From contig CM042089.1 of the NCBI GenBank assembly GCA_023512835.1, positions 17,596,562-17,660,561 on the forward strand: a stretch of DNA of 64,000 nucleotides, written 5' to 3'. Positions within the stretch are counted from its first letter, which is position 1; each line of letters starts with the position of its first letter. Position numbers and translations under genes: made by a program. The notes beneath the pieces are model-generated. The model was not told where the DNA came from. It saw only the letters and a list, made by a program, of their open reading frames with translations, and made no database searches. This DNA comes from Taxillus chinensis (lineage: Eukaryota; Streptophyta; Magnoliopsida; Santalales; Loranthaceae). This document shows positions 59,805 through 64,000 of this stretch, in pieces.

Positions 59805-60129
59805 CTTCTCACCTGTTATCCATCAGTAGTTGTTTTCAGAACATGCATTGTGTTTTTATTGATAGTAGCACATACATACTGATCTTAATGATGATCATAC
59901 TTACTGTCTAATGTGCTTCATGCTTCTGATATTGATAGCAACTTCATATATGGGAGGATGCTTGCGTTTCCCACTGAAGTCGTTTAAGCAAACATGATTA
60001 AAGTTTATATAATTAACCTCATTATGGTTTCATGATCTTAATTTCCATTGATCACCACATGACAAATGCCTATTCATTTAGATTACTCGATTAACATGTA
60101 TTGTTGAAGAAATGAAATGGGTTAGCTCG
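59723..60129 (+). repeat. Palindrome, left arm (407 bp)
   Basis: Inverted copy of 60302-60708, same length, no indel seen; the one change I find is T/C in CCA(T/C)TGATCACC. It includes the last 27 codons of RNase H. Confidence 0.93.
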
Positions 60130-60301
60130 GAATGCCTAGTGGATGAATATATAATCGCAGTCTAGTCAGCTTCTGAAGTATAGTTTCCTAAAAACGATAG
60201 ACCGTGCTGAATTTCTTTAAGCCGGAAAGGTCTACCGAGAGGATTGCACAATCTACGGGGGAGAAAATGCTTTATAAATTATTCAAGTAATACATGTTAA
60301 T

Positions 60302-60708
60302 CGAGCTAACCCATTTCATTTCTTCAACAATACATGTTAATCGAGTAATCTAAATGAATAGGCATTTGTCATGTGGTGATCAGTGGAAATTAAGATCATG
60401 AAACCATAATGAGGTTAATTATATAAACTTTAATCATGTTTGCTTAAACGACTTCAGTGGGAAACGCAAGCATCCTCCCATATATGAAGTTGCTATCAAT
60501 ATCAGAAGCATGAAGCACATTAGACAGTAAGTATGATCATCATTAAGATCAGTATGTATGTGCTACTATCAATAAAAACACAATGCATGTTCTGAAAACA
60601 ACTACTGATGGATAACAGGTGAGAAGCTATGCAGAAAAGTCAAGCATACCTAATTTGAGAAGAAGTTCAGAAAATATTACATCAGGTAGGGGCTTTGTAA
60701 GTATATCC
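60302..60708 (-). repeat. Palindrome, right arm (407 bp)
   Basis: Inverted copy of the left arm after a 172-bp spacer (60130-60301). The spacer contains a GGGGGAGA purine tract at 60257-60264. The arm is followed by ordinary Sirevirus sequence with further purine tracts at 60749-60757 and 60786-60794. Confidence 0.93.
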
Positions 60709-61912
60709 CCCGTATATGGCTCATGACCTCTTTCCTAGCTGTCTATTCGAGGGGGAGCCTTTCATTGAGAGGATCGCATGATCTACGGGGGAGCCTAAGC
60801 TTCATCTATTACCTCAGTAATAACCCCCTCATATGTCTTAGATACTCCCTCCTCTAAACCTTTACTTCCGGATCTGACTGGACATGCGTTGTTGAAATAA
60901 AATTGCGGCATGCTTGGATGTATTTTTTTTCTTCAACCATGCATTTTAATCGGATAATCAACTGCTTGCTTTTGACATGTGTCCACGTCCTCATTTTTCA
61001 CTCATGAATCCTAGTTTGGTCAAATCATATGATTTTTAATTAATCTTAGCTACGTCATTTAGCAGGACAGTCTCGCTATGTTGACCTATATAAACTTGTG
61101 TATTTATTATCTGACATATGCCCTGATTCAGTCACATTGATCATTCTCTAGTATGTATATGTCTATTTCATTCTTTGTAATGCATAAGTTCTGCTACTCA
61201 TTAGTTTGGATTATATAGCTCTTTACTGCCTATTTTCTCCTATCCGTACTAATCCTTGCCTGTTAAGCTTTTGTCCTCTTAGCTTATTTTTGTGAAGCTA
61301 TAGGTTCAGAGTTTCTTTGTATTCTTATTGATAAATCCAGTCCATAGTCTTGGATTTGAAGTGTTGTGGTACTTCTCTTCTCTTCGACTTATTGACAAGC
61401 AAAGGAATCTACTTTTCTCTCACTGCACTCTATTACTGTGGATACGGTCTACTTTTCATCCGGATACTCGTCACTCGACTATTATTAATTCCGGATGATT
61501 GTCGGTTCATTCCTCCGGACTCCAGACACTGTCAAATTGTGATAATCCATGTCTTATTATATATCGCGTGCTTTTGAGGAGGAATCATGATGTTTCATTA
61601 AATGCATATCTCGGGATGCTCACACTTCCCCGGAAGGCAAACAGCTGTTACCCTTCCTTGGTCATGCCATCTCCTCGTTATCTTTTAATTCGGAGGCGCA
61701 TCGATATCAAGACTCATGACATCCGCCTGTCAAGCGGTTTACTGTTTCACTCGCTACATTCGTAGACCCGCTGACATTTACGGACTCGGTCTTATATATT
61801 CTGGTCATTCCTGCGAAGCACGAGTGTTACTCATTTCAATCCCTAAAACTCTCATTGCTTCTTCAATCCCTAAGACCTCGCCTTCCCTCTCGCCCTTCAA
61901 CTTTCATCTACA
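60709..61912 (+). other. Pol-to-envelope intergenic region, element B
   Basis: No convincing ORF. Purine tracts with GGGGGAGCC lie at 60749 and 60786. The rest aligns in reverse with 50100-51200 of element A. Confidence 0.6.
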
Positions 61913-63790
61913 ATGGCACCCAGAACCTCTCTTTCCGGCGTCAATCCCGGCCATTTGGTCGATTGGAGCGCTGTCTCCAACCCTCCGGCCTGGTTTTCCA
62001 ATCTTCGCCCTCTTCTAGAAGCCTCTCACATACTCGGCTTGATCTCCAATCCTGTCGATCTTCTTGTAGACGACATTCTCGAGTACTACCAACGGATCCG
62101 CTGTACCACAGACTCCATCATCTCCTATGTTCGCGGTGAATCCATCATCATTACCCCAGACGTTCTCCACGCTGCTCTCAGCCTACCCCCCGGTGAACCA
62201 CAGCGCCCTGATGCCGATCCCATGGTGGCTTCTATGGGTTGCACCTATAAAGGCAAGGAATACAAGGTGAAGTCCTTCCAAGGCCACTATCGCTGTATGG
62301 CGGTCATACTGAGTCACTGTCTACTGGCTCGCACTTCTGCTCTGGACTCTGTTCTGTACGATCTTTTTCTGGCCATGTACGGCGTTTTTGAAGGTCTTCC
62401 GATGGACTAGGGGACATTTTTGTTCCGGAAGCTCCTTTGCCTCCCCTACCTCAACCCCGAGATTACCTTGACCATCTCTCCGCCGACACCTTAACGGACC
62501 TATGGCTCCATTTCAGCCTTGCCCACACTGCCTCCATTCCTGACACCGATCTCCGGGTGTTTTACACTTGCCATACTCAAACCCCGGAGACCATGATCAT
62601 CTGGAATTTGGACCAAGGCTTTCTTACGCCGGCCTCCATTCCAGATGTGCCGTTCCCTAACCCCTCCAGCCCGGTCCATGCCCCACGGAGTCCTTCCCTT
62701 GCTAAGGCTGGCCCTTCTTCTCTTGCTGACGCCATTCCCGTTGTTAACCTCTCGGGTCAAAGCGGGTCCGCTGCTCCGGATGCCTCTGCTGCTCCGAATG
62801 CCCCTTCTACTGTTGCTGCTGATACTCCTACGGACTCCTCTACCCAGCGCACTCCTGCTCCTGTTCATGCAGGGGAGTCCTCCAAAGCTCCAGAGTTGGT
62901 CCTTGGGTGTGCTTCTTTTGGCACGGTTCACTCCGACGCTGTGCTCTCCGCCCAGCTGTACCGACACGCCCAAGCTTATAGTGCCCAAATATCCGCCATC
63001 GCCGCCAAGGTTGATGCTCTTGGCGCCCAACTCCTATCCGCTCTCACTGACTCCTCCACTTCCATGGAACAGAAGATGGATCTCGTCGCCTCGTCCGTCT
63101 ACTCCTTGTCTACCTCCTTCGCGGACCTGGCGCACACGATGGCTCGCCCTCCCGTTGCTTCCCGGAGATCTGCCAAACCGGGGGAGAGAGTGTCATCTGA
63201 TCCTTCTGCTCCTCCTGCACCACAACCATCCACTCGTGTTGAGAAGCGGCCTGCCTCTTCATTGCTTCCGGGAGTTCAAATCCCCAAACGTAGCCGCTTC
63301 TCTCAGCCAAGCTCCTCGATCGCAGCCTCTTCCTTCATCCTCTCCATCCTGCACTGACACCTTCCTCCCATCATACGCGGCGTGTGACCCTTTCGATGCG
63401 GATGGAAGCGTGTGTAAGGCAATGAAGTCCTATGCTGTGTCTTCTGCCGAGAGAAGATGTCTCTCTGACCTGTACCCTTTCTCCCCGGACGACATTCGGA
63501 CCCTTTGTTCGGAGAAAGGCCTCTTTACAACAGATGACATTGACAACTTCTCTAGGGCTGCTAAAATGGAGATGAGGCTGTTTCCATCTCTGTACAAGGA
63601 CGACCACTTGTTTGAAGTTCTGCCATGCTGGAATAAGGGCTATCTTCCCAGTATAGATATTATTCAGTCCTTTATCGACGGAACTGCTAAGGATAGCAAG
63701 CCATGGAGTACTCTCTCAACTATCCTCAATCCGTACCGGATCATGTCGCCACATTTCATGATGGCTGTCTTCATGATTCAGTCCAAATAG
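61913..63790 (+). pseudogene. Sirevirus envelope-like ORF, element B
   Basis: It starts at ATG 61913 (MAPRTSLSGVNPGHLVDW) and is open to TAG at 62408 after GVFEGLPMD. That stop is at the same place as in element A. About 450-500 bp present in A are missing after GTFLFR. The middle part (62437-63357) has LPQPRDYLDHLSADTLTDLW, a Ser/Pro/Ala-rich region and a heptad-like helix with EQKMDLVASSVYSLSTSFAD, then Lys/Arg-rich PGVQIPKRSRF. A frame change near 63310 leads to the end (SAERRCLSDLYPFSPDD, KMEMRLFPSLYKDDHLFEVL), finishing at 63790. No signal peptide or membrane span is visible. The name envelope-like rests on position; function unknown. Confidence 0.85.
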
Positions 63791-64000
63791 ATGATTCTGA
63801 TTGATTCTCATTAGATTGTAGAAAGTATGTAAGAAAGAATCAATGGGAACCACCGTGTCTCAGGTTGATCAAGTGTGAAGAAAGCCGGATTATATGAAAA
63901 GTTGGGCATCACTCCTTTGAGACCAACTGAGAAGCTGAAGGCGACATTCCGGGGCAAGAAGCAAGTGCCACAACAGCCAGATGGAGATAGCTGCGGGGCC
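63791..64000 (+). other. Untranslated stretch after the envelope-like ORF, element B
   Basis: No ORF. Its end matches, in reverse, about 47530-47620 of element A, so the 3' LTR of B should begin roughly 0.3 kb beyond the window. Confidence 0.6.

Larger units (their letters stand above)
52766..64000 (+). mobile_element. Sirevirus element B, inserted in the RT of A; runs off the window
   Basis: The 5' LTR (TG...CA), initiator-Met PBS, gag with coiled coil, pol in Copia order (PR, IN, RT, RNase H), repeated purine tracts and an envelope-like ORF are all present in plus orientation. The five bases before it, CTTCC (52761-52765), should recur after its 3' LTR outside the window. All ORFs are broken. 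A 407-bp inverted repeat lies at the pol end. Confidence 0.92.

Overview
The window looks like a piece of a plant nuclear genome, most likely a flowering plant. It is AT-rich, dominated by LTR retrotransposons of plant lineages (Sirevirus-type Ty1/copia, Tat/Ogre-type Ty3/gypsy), and holds one intact host-type gene, an intronless extracellular-LRR receptor-like protein (RLP) on the minus strand at 31399-34221. I see no CRISPR array, no rRNA or tRNA gene and no bacterial-style operon. The species is not determinable by eye.

Layout. (1) 1-11311 is one copy of a large direct duplication. It carries non-coding sequence, a decayed Copia pol fragment (about 2437-3600), a Sirevirus LTR fragment, a truncated Tat/Ogre-like LTR in minus orientation (6639-9168), a Ty3/gypsy integrase remnant (9169-9784) and short-motif arrays. 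(2) At 11312 the sequence of window position 1 starts again, and after 40 bp it is interrupted by a 12.8-kb LTR element (11352-24192, target-site duplication AGTTG) that keeps only a broken gag. (3) Duplication copy 2 resumes at 24193. It contains a 2.5-kb LTR-like insertion (25278-27822), the Copia fragment again, and then a 10.8-kb stretch absent from copy 1 (30622-41445). That stretch holds the RLP gene and two further LTR-like insertions (35169-36915 and 37191-40712). (4) Copy 2 continues 41446-45849. (5) From 45857 to the window end lie two nested Sireviruses. Element A (minus strand, 45857-52765) has its 3' LTR, an envelope-like ORF and the end of pol. Element B (plus strand, 52766 to beyond 64000) is inserted in A's reverse transcriptase and has a 5' LTR, PBS, broken gag-pol, a 407-bp near-perfect palindrome at the pol end and an envelope-like ORF. 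B's 3' LTR lies outside the window.

How it fits together. The RLP is the only gene that looks functional; RLPs of this shape act at the plasma membrane in immune or developmental perception. The retroelement proteins are all interrupted by stops or frameshifts. The points of most interest are the presence/absence of the RLP segment between the duplicated copies, the long palindrome in Sirevirus B, the tandem array forming in the 3' part of the gag-only Tat element, and the arrays of short repeated words inside LTRs of several families.
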